This document shows positions 19,075-28,828 of a DNA stretch of 64,000 nucleotides, one piece after another. The DNA comes from Rhynchopus sp. YZ270_cl-10. Its lineage: Eukaryota > Euglenozoa > Diplonemea > Diplonemida > Diplonemidae. Position numbers and translations under genes: made by a program. Positions within the stretch are counted from its first letter, which is position 1. Each line of letters begins with the position of its first letter. The notes under the pieces were generated by a model. The model ran no database searches. It was not told the DNA's origin and worked only from the letters and a program-made list of their open reading frames with translations. The DNA lies in NCBI GenBank assembly GCA_964035575.1, contig OZ037912.1, positions 558,001 through 622,000 on the forward strand, in the 5' to 3' direction.

Positions 19075-21561
19075 ATGTCGCGTGCATGTGTGGCGGTGTT
19101 GCTGTGCGTGAGCGTGGACGTGACCACTGCGTTCCAGTTCAGCTGTGACGACCAGACAGACCTGAACGATACGGCTGGAAACGTGTCTTATTCGATCAAC
19201 TCGAGCTCCGTTTCCTGTTGGCACATTGAGTGCGACAAGGCGGTTGTGATGAGTTTCTCTAACATCCAGATAAGCAGGACTTCCGGCATGCTCCTGTACA
19301 GCTCCATCAATGACACGGATTATACTTTCCTGGGCAGTTACGACCTGAACAGACAGAACCTAGAGCCTGCGGCGCTGAAGGGGCCTGCATTTGTGCAGGT
19401 GGTCTGTGATCCTAATGCGCAAGAGTACGTCTGTAGTTTTAATTTGGATTACATGTGTGTGGATGCAACACCAGCACCAGACACTGATGCGCCACCAACA
19501 CTTGCACCAGGTCTGAACTACATCTGTTACGACCACACAAACCTGAACGATCCTGCTGGGACCGTGACGTATGCGCACCGCTTGCATGCGCTATACACCA
19601 ACTACGAGTGCTGGCACATTGAGTGCGACACGCGGGTTCTGATACAGTTCTCATCCTTCAAGGTAAGCTCCCGGGGACAAGACTTGAGGCTGTACAGCTC
19701 CAGCAATGGCAATTATACTCTTGCGTACGAATTTGACGTCTATTCTCACACCGTAACAGATGGACCTTTATTGCTGATGGGGCCTGCATATGTGCAGGTC
19801 TTGCCTGACCCATATGGTGAAACTGATTTTTCATTCGACTACCAGTGTATGTATAAAACACCAGCACCAACACGTGCACCAGGTGTGGACCGCATCTGCC
19901 AGGAGTACACTGCTTTGAACGATACTGCTGGACACGTGGATTATGTGCAGAATGCGGACTCCGCAGTGTGTTGGCACATTGCGTGCGACAAGAGCGTGGT
20001 GATCACGTTCACAAAGGTGGACTTTTCTGGAAATAGCATGGTGTCCTTGGACCTGTACAGCTGCAGCGATGGTGTGGACTACACTCTTGAGAAACGTATG
20101 GAGAGAGATGCTCCTGTACCAGAACACGGTGTTAGTCTGAACGGTTCGGCCTTTCTGCAGTTTGTGTACGGGAAGTACTCTTACCTTTCATTCAACTACA
20201 TGTGTGTGGATGCAACACCAGCACCAGCCACCGATGCACCACCAACACTTGCACCAGGTGTGCAGTACATCTGTAACGACCACACAGACCTGAACGATAC
20301 TGCTGGGAACGTGTCTTACGCGAACGATGTCTCCGTTGAGTGTTGGCACATTGAGTGCGACAAGTCTGTTGTGATCACGTTCAGATCCTTCGGACTGCAA
20401 TACTCCGATCTGTACCTGTACAACACGAGCGATGGTGTGGACTACAGTTTGGACACAATTTTACGCTACTATGATGGTCTTCCTGAAGCTCCTATTGTGC
20501 TGCACGGTTCTGCTTTGTTGCAGTTATCAAACCCACATGGACGTACCTCAACATTTGAACTCGACTATGCGTGTATGAGTGTAACACCACAGCCAACCAC
20601 AGAGGCGCCACCAACACTTGCACCAGGTGCGGCGTACATGTGTCAAGAACACACTGACCTGAACGACACTGGAAAGGTGGACTTTGTGAACAGCATGGCC
20701 ATCAACGTGGAGTGTTGGTACATTGAGTGCGACAAGTCTGTCATGATCACGTTCACAACTCTTTCGTTGGAAAACCGGGCGTTCTTGGAGCTCTTCAGTT
20801 CAGAGTCTGGGAACGGCACACACTACACCCTTGAGAGGATCATCTCGCATCCGGACAACACAGGTGTTGGTTTTGTGCTGAACGGTTCTGCCTTGGTGCA
20901 GTTCGTACAGATGAATGATGTTTTCAGTGAGAACGATGCTTCGAAGGTCGGGTTTAACTACATGTGTATGGGTGGGAGTCCACAGCCGGCCACAGAGGCG
21001 CCACCAACACTCGCGCCAGGTGTGGAGTACATCTGTCACGACCACACTGACCTGAACGATACTTCCGGGAAGGTGACCTATGTGAACCACGAGGCAAACA
21101 ACACAGCGTGCTGGCACATTGAGTGTGACAAGTCTGTTGCGATCACCTTCTCGGACATAGAGGTCTACGCACAGTCGCTCTTGTACCTGTACAGTTCAGG
21201 GAGCACCTCAGGGAGTGCCACACACTACACCCTGGAGAAGGTGCTGTTCTCCTCTGCTTCTACGGGTGATCAACTGATGCTGGATGGTTCGGCCTTGGTG
21301 CAGTTCAGAAGCGGCACTCATGCGGGAAGGTCAGCACTTGATTTCGAGTACGTGTGTCAGAGTGCAGACAAGGACGACAGTGGGCACCCCACGTGGCCGT
21401 ACGTTGTTTTCCCTGTGGTGGGTGTGGTCTCCCTTGCTCTTGGCGTGGTCGCACTGCTGAAGTCAGGTGTGTTCAAGGCAAAGATGTCGAAGTATTCTCT
21501 CAAGGACGATGCGATCAATCATGAGGGACCACTGGATGCAGAGCTGGAGGGCTTGGAGTAG
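19075..21561 (+). CDS. CUB-like repeat surface protein 1 (6 repeats, type I membrane)
   Basis: 828 residues from the ATG followed by a signal peptide (MSRACVAVLLCVSVDVTTAF). Six repeats of ~125-135 residues each follow the pattern C-x-HTDLNDTAG ... CWHIECDK-VVITF ... LYLYSS-NGVDYTL ... G-A-VQ ... F-DY-C, i.e. four conserved Cys and beta-strand spacing like CUB domains. Repeats are joined by TPAPATDAPPTLAPG-type Pro/Thr linkers likely to be O-glycosylated; NDT and NVS sequons abound. A membrane helix (YVVFPVVGVVSLALGVVALL) and a short basic tail end it. Likely a plasma-membrane adhesion or recognition protein; ligand unknown. The last three repeats are almost identical in DNA to the end of gene 2, but the extreme C-terminus differs (INHEGPLDAELEGLE). 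The in-frame GTG upstream was not used as start. Confidence 0.8.
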   Translation: MSRACVAVLLCVSVDVTTAFQFSCDDQTDLNDTAGNVSYSINSSSVSCWHIECDKAVVMSFSNIQISRTSGMLLYSSINDTDYTFLGSYDLNRQNLEPAALKGPAFVQVVCDPNAQEYVCSFNLDYMCVDATPAPDTDAPPTLAPGLNYICYDHTNLNDPAGTVTYAHRLHALYTNYECWHIECDTRVLIQFSSFKVSSRGQDLRLYSSSNGNYTLAYEFDVYSHTVTDGPLLLMGPAYVQVLPDPYGETDFSFDYQCMYKTPAPTRAPGVDRICQEYTALNDTAGHVDYVQNADSAVCWHIACDKSVVITFTKVDFSGNSMVSLDLYSCSDGVDYTLEKRMERDAPVPEHGVSLNGSAFLQFVYGKYSYLSFNYMCVDATPAPATDAPPTLAPGVQYICNDHTDLNDTAGNVSYANDVSVECWHIECDKSVVITFRSFGLQYSDLYLYNTSDGVDYSLDTILRYYDGLPEAPIVLHGSALLQLSNPHGRTSTFELDYACMSVTPQPTTEAPPTLAPGAAYMCQEHTDLNDTGKVDFVNSMAINVECWYIECDKSVMITFTTLSLENRAFLELFSSESGNGTHYTLERIISHPDNTGVGFVLNGSALVQFVQMNDVFSENDASKVGFNYMCMGGSPQPATEAPPTLAPGVEYICHDHTDLNDTSGKVTYVNHEANNTACWHIECDKSVAITFSDIEVYAQSLLYLYSSGSTSGSATHYTLEKVLFSSASTGDQLMLDGSALVQFRSGTHAGRSALDFEYVCQSADKDDSGHPTWPYVVFPVVGVVSLALGVVALLKSGVFKAKMSKYSLKDDAINHEGPLDAELEGLE

Positions 21562-22010
21562 TACTGACTAAATCCCCCTTTTCAACCAATCAAAAAAGGG
21601 GCTATTTATTGACGTACAATTATTGACTCTTCACAAAATCCTATTACAGATGTGCACTTTGAATCATTTAGTGACAGGGACTCACTGCTTTAAGGAGTCA
21701 GCCGGCACGTATTTGCAGAGCCATTCCTCGAATGGGGGGCTGGGTGTGTGGAGTGTTCCGCACAGTCGTGTGTACTTCAGTACTGTCGTCAGCGCTTTCA
21801 AGTTTTTTTTTTTTTTTTTTTTACTTGTTACTAGCCCTGGCGGCACGTGTTGTTCTGTGTGGGCTAGCCGGGTCTTGCGATCCGACTGGTACCTCTTTTA
21901 CTCGTTGAGCGGGTTGACACATAGTGTGAGCACCTCCCCTCTCCCTGGCCGCTGTGGGGGCACAGACAGCACACCTTTCCCCAGGAGTTTTTCCTTATTT
22001 TTTTTTATAC

Positions 22011-22089
22011 CTACAAGCGTAGCTTAAAGGAGAAATAGTTCCTCAGATACGGTCGCCAATCACCCCTCAAACAGGGTAATTGAGCAATC
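22011..22089 (+). ncRNA. R4 structured block, copy 1 (candidate small RNA or short repeat)
   Basis: Near-identical to 57943-58032 and related to 43191-43278. Core: ACGGTCGCCAA, then a hairpin CAATCACCC-(CTCAAACA)-GGGTAATTG, then GAGCAATC. The loop is invariant in the three copies while the stem of 43191-43278 changes on both sides. Here ~100 bp are inserted after GAGCAATC compared with 57943-58032. Confidence 0.35.
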
Positions 22090-22484
22090 TAAAAAAAAAA
22101 TAATTGTTACAATCAACTATGTCCATTATGGAGTCCTGCTTGGATAGCGCGCGACTCGCTTTTGATGCGGTCGTAGAAGGCGGTTCAACGAAAAAAACCT
22201 TTTTTTCCTTTTACTTACCTATCAGAGTTTCTATTTCTCTCTTTTTATCACCCTTTTTTTTTCATCAATTCCCTTTACGTTTTGCAAAACATTCCAAAAA
22301 AAAAAAGCAAGGGTACATTTGTCGCACCCTCTTTGCTTTCTTTTCATTTCGGTTAAGAAAAGAAAGTATATGAAATTATCAATTCCCTTTATTTTTCAAG
22401 ACATTTTTCCAGTTGAGGTGTCTGCGTTATTTGAGGCATGTTTAGTTTTTTTTATGTTCTAATTGGTGGGAAATTATTTTTATT

Positions 22485-22512
22485 GTCAGTCGGAGGTGCC
22501 TGCATCAAGAAC
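22485..22512 (+). repeat. Dispersed block R6, short copy
   Basis: GTCAGTCGGAGGTGCCTGCATC followed by AAGAACT; other copies at about 42835-42920, 46305-46342 plus 46999-47040 (interrupted), and 57505-57536. Confidence 0.5.
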
Positions 22513-22947
22513 TACAGTTTCTTCCTCTTTTTGTTCCTTCAACATATTTCTCTCCTGAACTGAACTGATGCCCCAATGAGAAGACGGGAGATGCTTAGTT
22601 ATGTGTACCTGATACAGTTCAGCACTTCACCCGAGTTGCCTTCGAAAAAAGGGACACAACGAAGGAGAAATGTGAAGATCCTTGTTGTGTCCTGTCGAAG
22701 GGAGCTGCACGGGAAGCGTTGTGTGTAAAGAACTTTTCTGTACTCTACCCAATTCTTGTCTCTCTGAGTATCCCCAAATAGCTTTTCCCCCCTTCACATG
22801 AAGCGTGTTTAGAAACCAGACAAAAGAACGCCAACAATAAGATTTTGAAAATGACCATTTCCTTCAACCCGCCCCTGTTTCACATCTTTTTCACTTGTGA
22901 TAGATCAGATTGAACCCTTTTTTTTTGGCTGTGTTTCAACGAAATTA

Positions 22948-23031
22948 CAGTCATCCAACAAAGGTTGGTGGGGTAAAAACCCACCAATTTTTTCTGAGCC
23001 CCCAAATCCACCAACGTTTGTTGGATGACTG
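22948..23031. mobile_element. 84-bp foldback MITE with TA target duplication
   Basis: Terminal inverted repeats of ~24 bp (CAGTCATCCAACAAAGGTTG against its complement ending GGATGACTG), flanked on both sides by TA. CAGT ends and TA duplication fit the Tc1/mariner group. Too short to code; needs a transposase in trans. Confidence 0.75.
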
Positions 23032-23077
23032 TAGTCTTTTATTTCAGATAATATAGTCCCTAATGAGCGTACAATTT

Positions 23078-23375
23078 CACGCAGCCACGTGACAAAGCCA
23101 AATACAAGCGCAGCTATCACCAAGGAGTATAGCATACCATTATCCAAGCACCCCCGCTCCAACAGCACGTCACGTACTTCAAACTTCAAGTACACGACAC
23201 ATGCCCGTCCCGGCACCCGTGGGATGTGGTGTTCCAGATATGACCTGTGAACTGTAAGGTGTGCCTGTATCGCCGGTACTTCTCAAGGGAGGAACTCCTT
23301 GGCAATGGTGTGTGCTTTGCAGACACTCAAACCCCTCCCAACAAACAGAGCTCTTCTCTGAGAACACATAAAACA
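23078..23375 (+). promoter_or_regulatory. Duplicated upstream block of surface-protein gene 2
   Basis: Counterpart of 18777-19074 with only a few substitutions. Contains CACGTG, ends AACACATAAAACA before the ATG. Confidence 0.55.
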
Positions 23376-26300
23376 ATGTCGCGTGCATGTGTGGCGGTGT
23401 TGCTGTGCGTGAGCGTGGACGTGACCACTGCGTTCCTGTCACTGCCAACCGCAGATCCGCCACCAACACTGGTACCGGGTATGACGTACATCTGCCAGGA
23501 GCACACTGATATGAACGATACCGCTGGGAAGGTGAGCTTTGTGAACAGCATGGAAAGCGACATCGCGTGTTGGCACATTGCGTGCGACAAGGATGTTTTT
23601 GTGACGTTCTCAACACTCGCATTGGACACCGCCATCTTGTATCTGTACAGCTCCAGCAATGGTGTGGACTACACCCTTCAGAAACGTTTCACCTCATTGG
23701 ATCCTTTCCCCGAAGACATGATAGCGCTGAGCGGCTCTGTCTATGTTCAGTTCCAAGCCTTGTCCCCTGCAACGATGTCAACAGTTGATCTAGATTACGT
23801 TTGCAGGAATCCAACTCCACAACCTACTACTGATGCGCCACCAACGCTGGTGCCAGGTGTGACCTACATGTGTCAGGAGTACACTGAACTGGACCCTGCT
23901 GGGAAGGTGTCCTATGCCACGAGTAGCGACGTATACGACACCGCGTGCTGGCACATTGAGTGTGACAAGTCTGTTGTGGTCACAATGACAGCCATGTCTT
24001 TTTATTCCCCTTGCTACTTGAAGCTGTATAACTCTACGAATGGCGTCGACTACACCGTGGCGAAGGAACTGATCCAGCTCCCCACTTCTCTTGTTGTGTT
24101 GACCGGGTCTGCCATTTTGCAGTTCAGGGGTCCAGGAGTTCAGCAATCAACATTTTCTTTGAGTTACGTGTGTATGGATCCTCCCCCGCTGCCGCCCACA
24201 GATGCACCACCAACGCTTGTCCCCGGGATATCGTATCCCTGTGAGGAGCACACTGACCTGAATGATACTGCTGGGAAGGTGACTTATGCGAGCCGCGCAC
24301 ACGACACCCCGTGCTGGCACGTCGAGTGCGACACGGGGGTTGTTATCACGATCCTGTCCCTTGCATTGGGCTCCTCCTCCTTCTTGGGCCTGTACAACTC
24401 CAGCAATGGTGTGGACTACACTCTCATGAGAGAATTCGACGACTCTAACCCTATCCCTGGCCCTATTGTGCTGAGCGGTTCGGTCTATGTGCTGTTCAGA
24501 AAGAACTTTGACACGCAGTACGCAGCAACGTTTGAGCTCGACTATTTGTGCATGGGTGCAACTGCACAGCCACCAACACGTGTCCCGGGGTTGTCATATC
24601 CCTGTGACGACCACACAGACCTGAACCATACTGCTGGGAACGTGTCTTATTCGATTAACTCGACCTCCGTTGAGTGTTGGCACATTGAGTGCGACAAGGA
24701 TCTTGTCATGAGTTTCTTTAACATTCAACTGGGGTCCCGTCCCCACTCCTTGGTGGGCCTGTACAGCTCCAGCAATGGTGTGGATTATGCTGCGCAGGAC
24801 TTCTACGGTACCGGCGATACCACAGGCGATAACCCTGCGGTGGTGAAGGGGTCTGCATATGTGCAGTTGAACTGTGATCCTGATACGCAAGAGTACGGCT
24901 GTAGTTTTAATTTCGATTACGTTTGTGTGGATCCAACACCAGCACCAGCCACTGATGCGCCACCAACACTTGCACCAGGTCTGAACCACATCTGTCAAAA
25001 GCACACTGACCTGAACGATACTGCTGGGACCGTGACTTATGCGGGCCAGGGGTCAAAATACAACTACCAGGAGTGCTGGCACATTGAGTGCGACAAGGAG
25101 GTTGTTATCACGTTCTCATACCTCGATATAGGCTTCCCGTATGGCGACTTGGACCTGTACAGCTCCGGCAATGGCACGTATACTATTGCGTACCGCTTTC
25201 ACTTTGGTAATCACGTATCAGGACCTCTTGTGCTGACGGGGCCTGCGTATGTGCAGCTCTTGCCAGACCAAAATGCTGTTACCGATTTTTCTTTCGACTA
25301 CGTGTGTGTGGATGTAACACCACAGCCAACCACAGATGCGCCACCAACACGTGCACCGGGTCTGCAGTCCATCTGTGACGACTACACAGACCTGAACGAT
25401 ACTGTTGGGAACGTGTCTTTTCCGAACAACTCGCGCAGTGAGTCAACTCGCGCAGTCACCTGTTGGCACATTGAGTGCGACAAGGCAGTTGTGATGAGTT
25501 TCTCTAACATCCAAATAAACATCCCTTCATACGTGTTGCTGTCCAGCTCTAGCAATGGCGTGGATTATGTGCCAGGGGTCGGGTACAACTATGACAACCA
25601 TAACCCAGATCCTGTGGTGCTGAAGGGGTCTGCATATATGGTGCAGATGATCTGTCAATCGCCTGGTTGCAGTTTTAATTTCGATTACGTGTGTGTGGAT
25701 CCAACACCAGCACCAGCCACTGATGCGCCACCAACACTTGCACCAGGTCTGGACCGCCTCTGTCTAAAGCACACTGACCTGAACGATACTGCTGGGACCG
25801 CGACTTATGCGGGCCGCGTGCATGACAACACTCCCGCGTGCTGGCACATTGAGTGCGACACGGAGGTTGTGGTCACGTTCTCATACCTCCATTTAGGCTC
25901 CAATGTAGACTTGTACCTGTACAGCTCCAGCAACAACCCCAGCAATGACACTTATACTTTAAACTACGACTTGAACTCTAATACGCCCGTATCAGGACCT
26001 CTTGTGCTGACGGGGCCTGCGTATGTGCAGCTCTTGCCTAGCGCATATTATATTACCAATTTTTCTTTCGACTACGCGTGCACGGATACAACAGCAGCAC
26101 CAACAGTTGCGCCAGGTCTGGACCACATCTGCACAAAGCACACTGACCTGAACGATACTGCCGGGAACGTGACTCATGCGGGCCAGGGGTCAGAATACAA
26201 CGACCAGGAGTGCTGGCACATTGAGTGCGACAAGGAGGTTGTTATCACGTTCTCATACCTCGATATAAGGAACGGGATGACAGTCTTGCGCCTGTACAGC

Positions 26301-27785
26301 TCCAGCAATGATACGTATACTCTTGAGTACCGCTTTACCTCTGCTGATAAACACGTTTCAGGACCTCTTATGCTGACGGGGCCTGCGTATGTGCAGCTCT
26401 TGCCAGACTTTTATGATATTACCGATTTTTCATTCAACTACATGTGTGTGGATTCAACACCAGCACCAGCCACCGATGTGCCACCAACACTTGCACCAGG
26501 TGTGCAGTACATCTGTGAATACCACACAGACCTGAACGATACTGCTGGGAACGTGACTTACGCGAACGATGCCCTCGTTGAGTGTTGGCACATTGAGTGC
26601 GACAAGTCTGTTGTGATCACGTTCAGATCCTTCGGACTGCAATACTCCGATCTGTACCTGTACAACACGAGCGATGGTGTGGACTACAGTTTGGACACAA
26701 TTTTACGCTACTATGATGGTCTTCCTGAAGCTCCTATTGTGCTGCACGGTTCTGCTTTGTTGCAGTTATCAAACCCACATGGACGTACCTCAACATTTGA
26801 ACTCGACTATGCGTGTATGAGTGTAACACCACAGCCAACCACAGAGGCGCCACCAACACTTGCACCAGGTGCGGCGTACATGTGTCAAGAACACACTGAC
26901 CTGAACGACACTGGAAAGGTGGACTTTGTGAACAGCATGGCCATCAACGTGGAGTGTTGGTACATTGAGTGCGACAAGTCTGTCATGATCACGTTCACAA
27001 CTCTTTCGTTGGAAAACCGGGCGTTCTTGGAGCTCTTCAGTTCAGAGTCTGGGAACGGCACACACTACACCCTTGAGAGGATCATCTCGCATCCGGACAA
27101 CACAGGTGTTGGTTTTGTGCTGAACGGTTCTGCCTTGGTGCAGTTCGTACAGATGAATGATGTTTTCAGTGAGAACGATGCTTCGAAGGTCGGGTTTAAC
27201 TACATGTGTATGGGTGGGAGTCCACAGCCGGCCACAGAGGCGCCACCAACACTTGCACCAGGTGTGGAGTACATCTGTCACGACCACACTGACCTGAACG
27301 ATACTTCCGGGAAGGTGACCTATGTGAACCACGAGGCAAACAACACAGCGTGCTGGTATATTGAATGCGACAAGTCTGTTGCGATCACCTTCTCGGACAT
27401 GGAGGTCTACGCACAGTCGCTCTTGTACCTGTACAGTTCAGGGAGCACCTCAGGGAGTGCCACACACTACACCCTGGAGAAGGTGCTGTTCTCCTCTGCT
27501 TCTACGGGTGATCAACTGATGCTGGATGGTTCGGCCTTGGTGCAGTTCAGAAGCGGCACTCATGCGGGAAGGTCAGCACTTGATTTCGAGTACGTGTGTC
27601 AGAGTGCAGACAAGGACGACAGTGGGCACCCCACGTGGCCGTACGTTGTTTTCCCTGTGGTGGGTGTGGTCTCCCTTGCTCTTGGCGTGGTCGCACTGCT
27701 GAAGTCAGGTGTGTTCAAGGCAAAGATGTCGAAGTATTCTCTCAAGGACGGCGTCAACAACGATGAGAGGGCCTCACTGCTTTAA
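23376..27785 (+). CDS. CUB-like repeat surface protein 2 (11 repeats, type I membrane)
   Basis: 1469 residues, with the same signal peptide and plan as surface protein 1 but eleven CUB-like repeats. Each carries the C-x-HTDLND, CWHIECDK and terminal Y-C motifs, separated by PTTDAPPTLAPG linkers. Repeats 4 and 6 resemble repeat 1 of gene 1 (NVSYSINS, MSFSNIQ), while repeats 9-11 equal repeats 4-6 of gene 1 almost base for base. So the genes differ by gain or loss of whole repeats, and the 3' halves were homogenised recently. Membrane helix near the end, then a short tail KYSLKDGVNNDERASLL. In gene 1 the bases coding ASLL and the stop sit untranslated downstream of an earlier stop, so the two C-termini arose by a small change in gene 1. 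Probable role: cell-surface recognition or adhesion. Confidence 0.8.
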   Translation: MSRACVAVLLCVSVDVTTAFLSLPTADPPPTLVPGMTYICQEHTDMNDTAGKVSFVNSMESDIACWHIACDKDVFVTFSTLALDTAILYLYSSSNGVDYTLQKRFTSLDPFPEDMIALSGSVYVQFQALSPATMSTVDLDYVCRNPTPQPTTDAPPTLVPGVTYMCQEYTELDPAGKVSYATSSDVYDTACWHIECDKSVVVTMTAMSFYSPCYLKLYNSTNGVDYTVAKELIQLPTSLVVLTGSAILQFRGPGVQQSTFSLSYVCMDPPPLPPTDAPPTLVPGISYPCEEHTDLNDTAGKVTYASRAHDTPCWHVECDTGVVITILSLALGSSSFLGLYNSSNGVDYTLMREFDDSNPIPGPIVLSGSVYVLFRKNFDTQYAATFELDYLCMGATAQPPTRVPGLSYPCDDHTDLNHTAGNVSYSINSTSVECWHIECDKDLVMSFFNIQLGSRPHSLVGLYSSSNGVDYAAQDFYGTGDTTGDNPAVVKGSAYVQLNCDPDTQEYGCSFNFDYVCVDPTPAPATDAPPTLAPGLNHICQKHTDLNDTAGTVTYAGQGSKYNYQECWHIECDKEVVITFSYLDIGFPYGDLDLYSSGNGTYTIAYRFHFGNHVSGPLVLTGPAYVQLLPDQNAVTDFSFDYVCVDVTPQPTTDAPPTRAPGLQSICDDYTDLNDTVGNVSFPNNSRSESTRAVTCWHIECDKAVVMSFSNIQINIPSYVLLSSSSNGVDYVPGVGYNYDNHNPDPVVLKGSAYMVQMICQSPGCSFNFDYVCVDPTPAPATDAPPTLAPGLDRLCLKHTDLNDTAGTATYAGRVHDNTPACWHIECDTEVVVTFSYLHLGSNVDLYLYSSSNNPSNDTYTLNYDLNSNTPVSGPLVLTGPAYVQLLPSAYYITNFSFDYACTDTTAAPTVAPGLDHICTKHTDLNDTAGNVTHAGQGSEYNDQECWHIECDKEVVITFSYLDIRNGMTVLRLYSSSNDTYTLEYRFTSADKHVSGPLMLTGPAYVQLLPDFYDITDFSFNYMCVDSTPAPATDVPPTLAPGVQYICEYHTDLNDTAGNVTYANDALVECWHIECDKSVVITFRSFGLQYSDLYLYNTSDGVDYSLDTILRYYDGLPEAPIVLHGSALLQLSNPHGRTSTFELDYACMSVTPQPTTEAPPTLAPGAAYMCQEHTDLNDTGKVDFVNSMAINVECWYIECDKSVMITFTTLSLENRAFLELFSSESGNGTHYTLERIISHPDNTGVGFVLNGSALVQFVQMNDVFSENDASKVGFNYMCMGGSPQPATEAPPTLAPGVEYICHDHTDLNDTSGKVTYVNHEANNTACWYIECDKSVAITFSDMEVYAQSLLYLYSSGSTSGSATHYTLEKVLFSSASTGDQLMLDGSALVQFRSGTHAGRSALDFEYVCQSADKDDSGHPTWPYVVFPVVGVVSLALGVVALLKSGVFKAKMSKYSLKDGVNNDERASLL

Positions 27786-28828
27786 GGAGTCAGCCGAGAA
27801 GTATTGGCAGAGCCATTCCTTGAATGGGGGCTGGGTGTGTGGAGTGGTTCCCCTTTGGGGTGTTCCGCACAGTCGTGTGCTCCAAGACTGTTGTCAGCGC
27901 TTTCAAGTTTTTCTTTTATTTCTTTTTCTTTTTTTTACGTTTTGTAAGACATACATACCAAAAAAAAAAAAGCAAGGGTTGGTGCTTCCTGGGGGGTGTG
28001 CATTTCACAACTTTTCACAAAATGTGACAAGTTTTCACAAGTTTTCACAACACGGAAACTGCTATAAAATTGTGAAGGCTGGTGAAAAATGGTGAAAAAT
28101 TGTGAAAAAATGTGAAAAGTTGTGAAAAGTTGTGAATTGAAATGAAAATTTGTGAAATGCATACCCCGGGAAGCATCAAGGGTACATTTTTTGCACCCTC
28201 TGTGCCTTCTTTTCGTTTAGAAAAGAATGTATAATTAGGGAATAACCTTTTTATCATCCTTTTTATTATCAATTCCCTTTATTTTTCAGGACACTTCTCC
28301 AGTTGAGGTGTCTGCGTTATCTGAGGCAGGTTTAGTTTTTTTATGTTTTATTTTTTTTTATGTTAGAGAAAACCGAATGGAGTGGGAACGTAGTGGGAAT
28401 GAACCTTTTTTTTTTTTTTGTTTTTTTTTTTTTCGGGTTTGCGGGTTTGCGGGATTTTTTTATTTCTTCCCCACTGCATCTCACGCGCAGAGAAAACACT
28501 TGTTTTTCACACAGCGCATCCATTGTTTGTTTTTCTCAACGACACCTTTTTTTTTAACCAAAAAATAATTCTGGTATCACGACATGGATACACATGAAAC
28601 GGAGTTCTGTGCTATTCACAGAACTCGATAGGCGATCGAGCTTATCTAACAACAACCAAAACAAAGAAAGGTACAAAGAAGCAAAAATAAGAAATGCAGG
28701 AAAAAAAAATAGACAAAAGAGAAAAACAAAGATTTTGACAAAAGGGACAATATTTACTTCATTGATACATTTGACACACACCCCCCATCCCCCCAAGGCG
28801 TAAATAAAGCCGACTCAACTCCCGGACC
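27786..28828. other. Intergenic: surface-gene 3' flank with foldback insertion
   Basis: The first ~550 bp mirror the 3' flank of surface gene 1, apart from the foldback element at 27980-28176. The remainder is T/A-rich, with runs of T at about 28400-28435. No gene. Confidence 0.6.
27980..28176. mobile_element. 197-bp foldback MITE with 7-bp target duplication and an empty-site paralogue
   Basis: Ends are inverted (TGGTGCTTCC at the left, GGAAGCAT at the right), and the interior is made of TTCACAA on the left arm and TTGTGAA on the right. It is flanked by CAAGGGT at 27973-27979 and 28177-28183. The paralogous flank at about 22308-22325 reads GCAAGGGTACATTT uninterrupted, i.e. the empty site. 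The base before each CAAGGGT differs (G, T), so an 8-bp hAT-type duplication with one mismatch is possible. Confidence 0.8.

Larger units (their letters stand above)
21562..23375. other. Intergenic between the two surface-protein genes
   Basis: About 21665-21810 and 22262-22470 are homologous to the 3' flank of gene 2 (27770-27930 and 27935-28345). The part between (about 21815-22260) has no counterpart there and carries R4. R6 lies at 22485-22512, a foldback element at 22948-23031, and the duplicated promoter from 23078. No gene. Confidence 0.6.
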
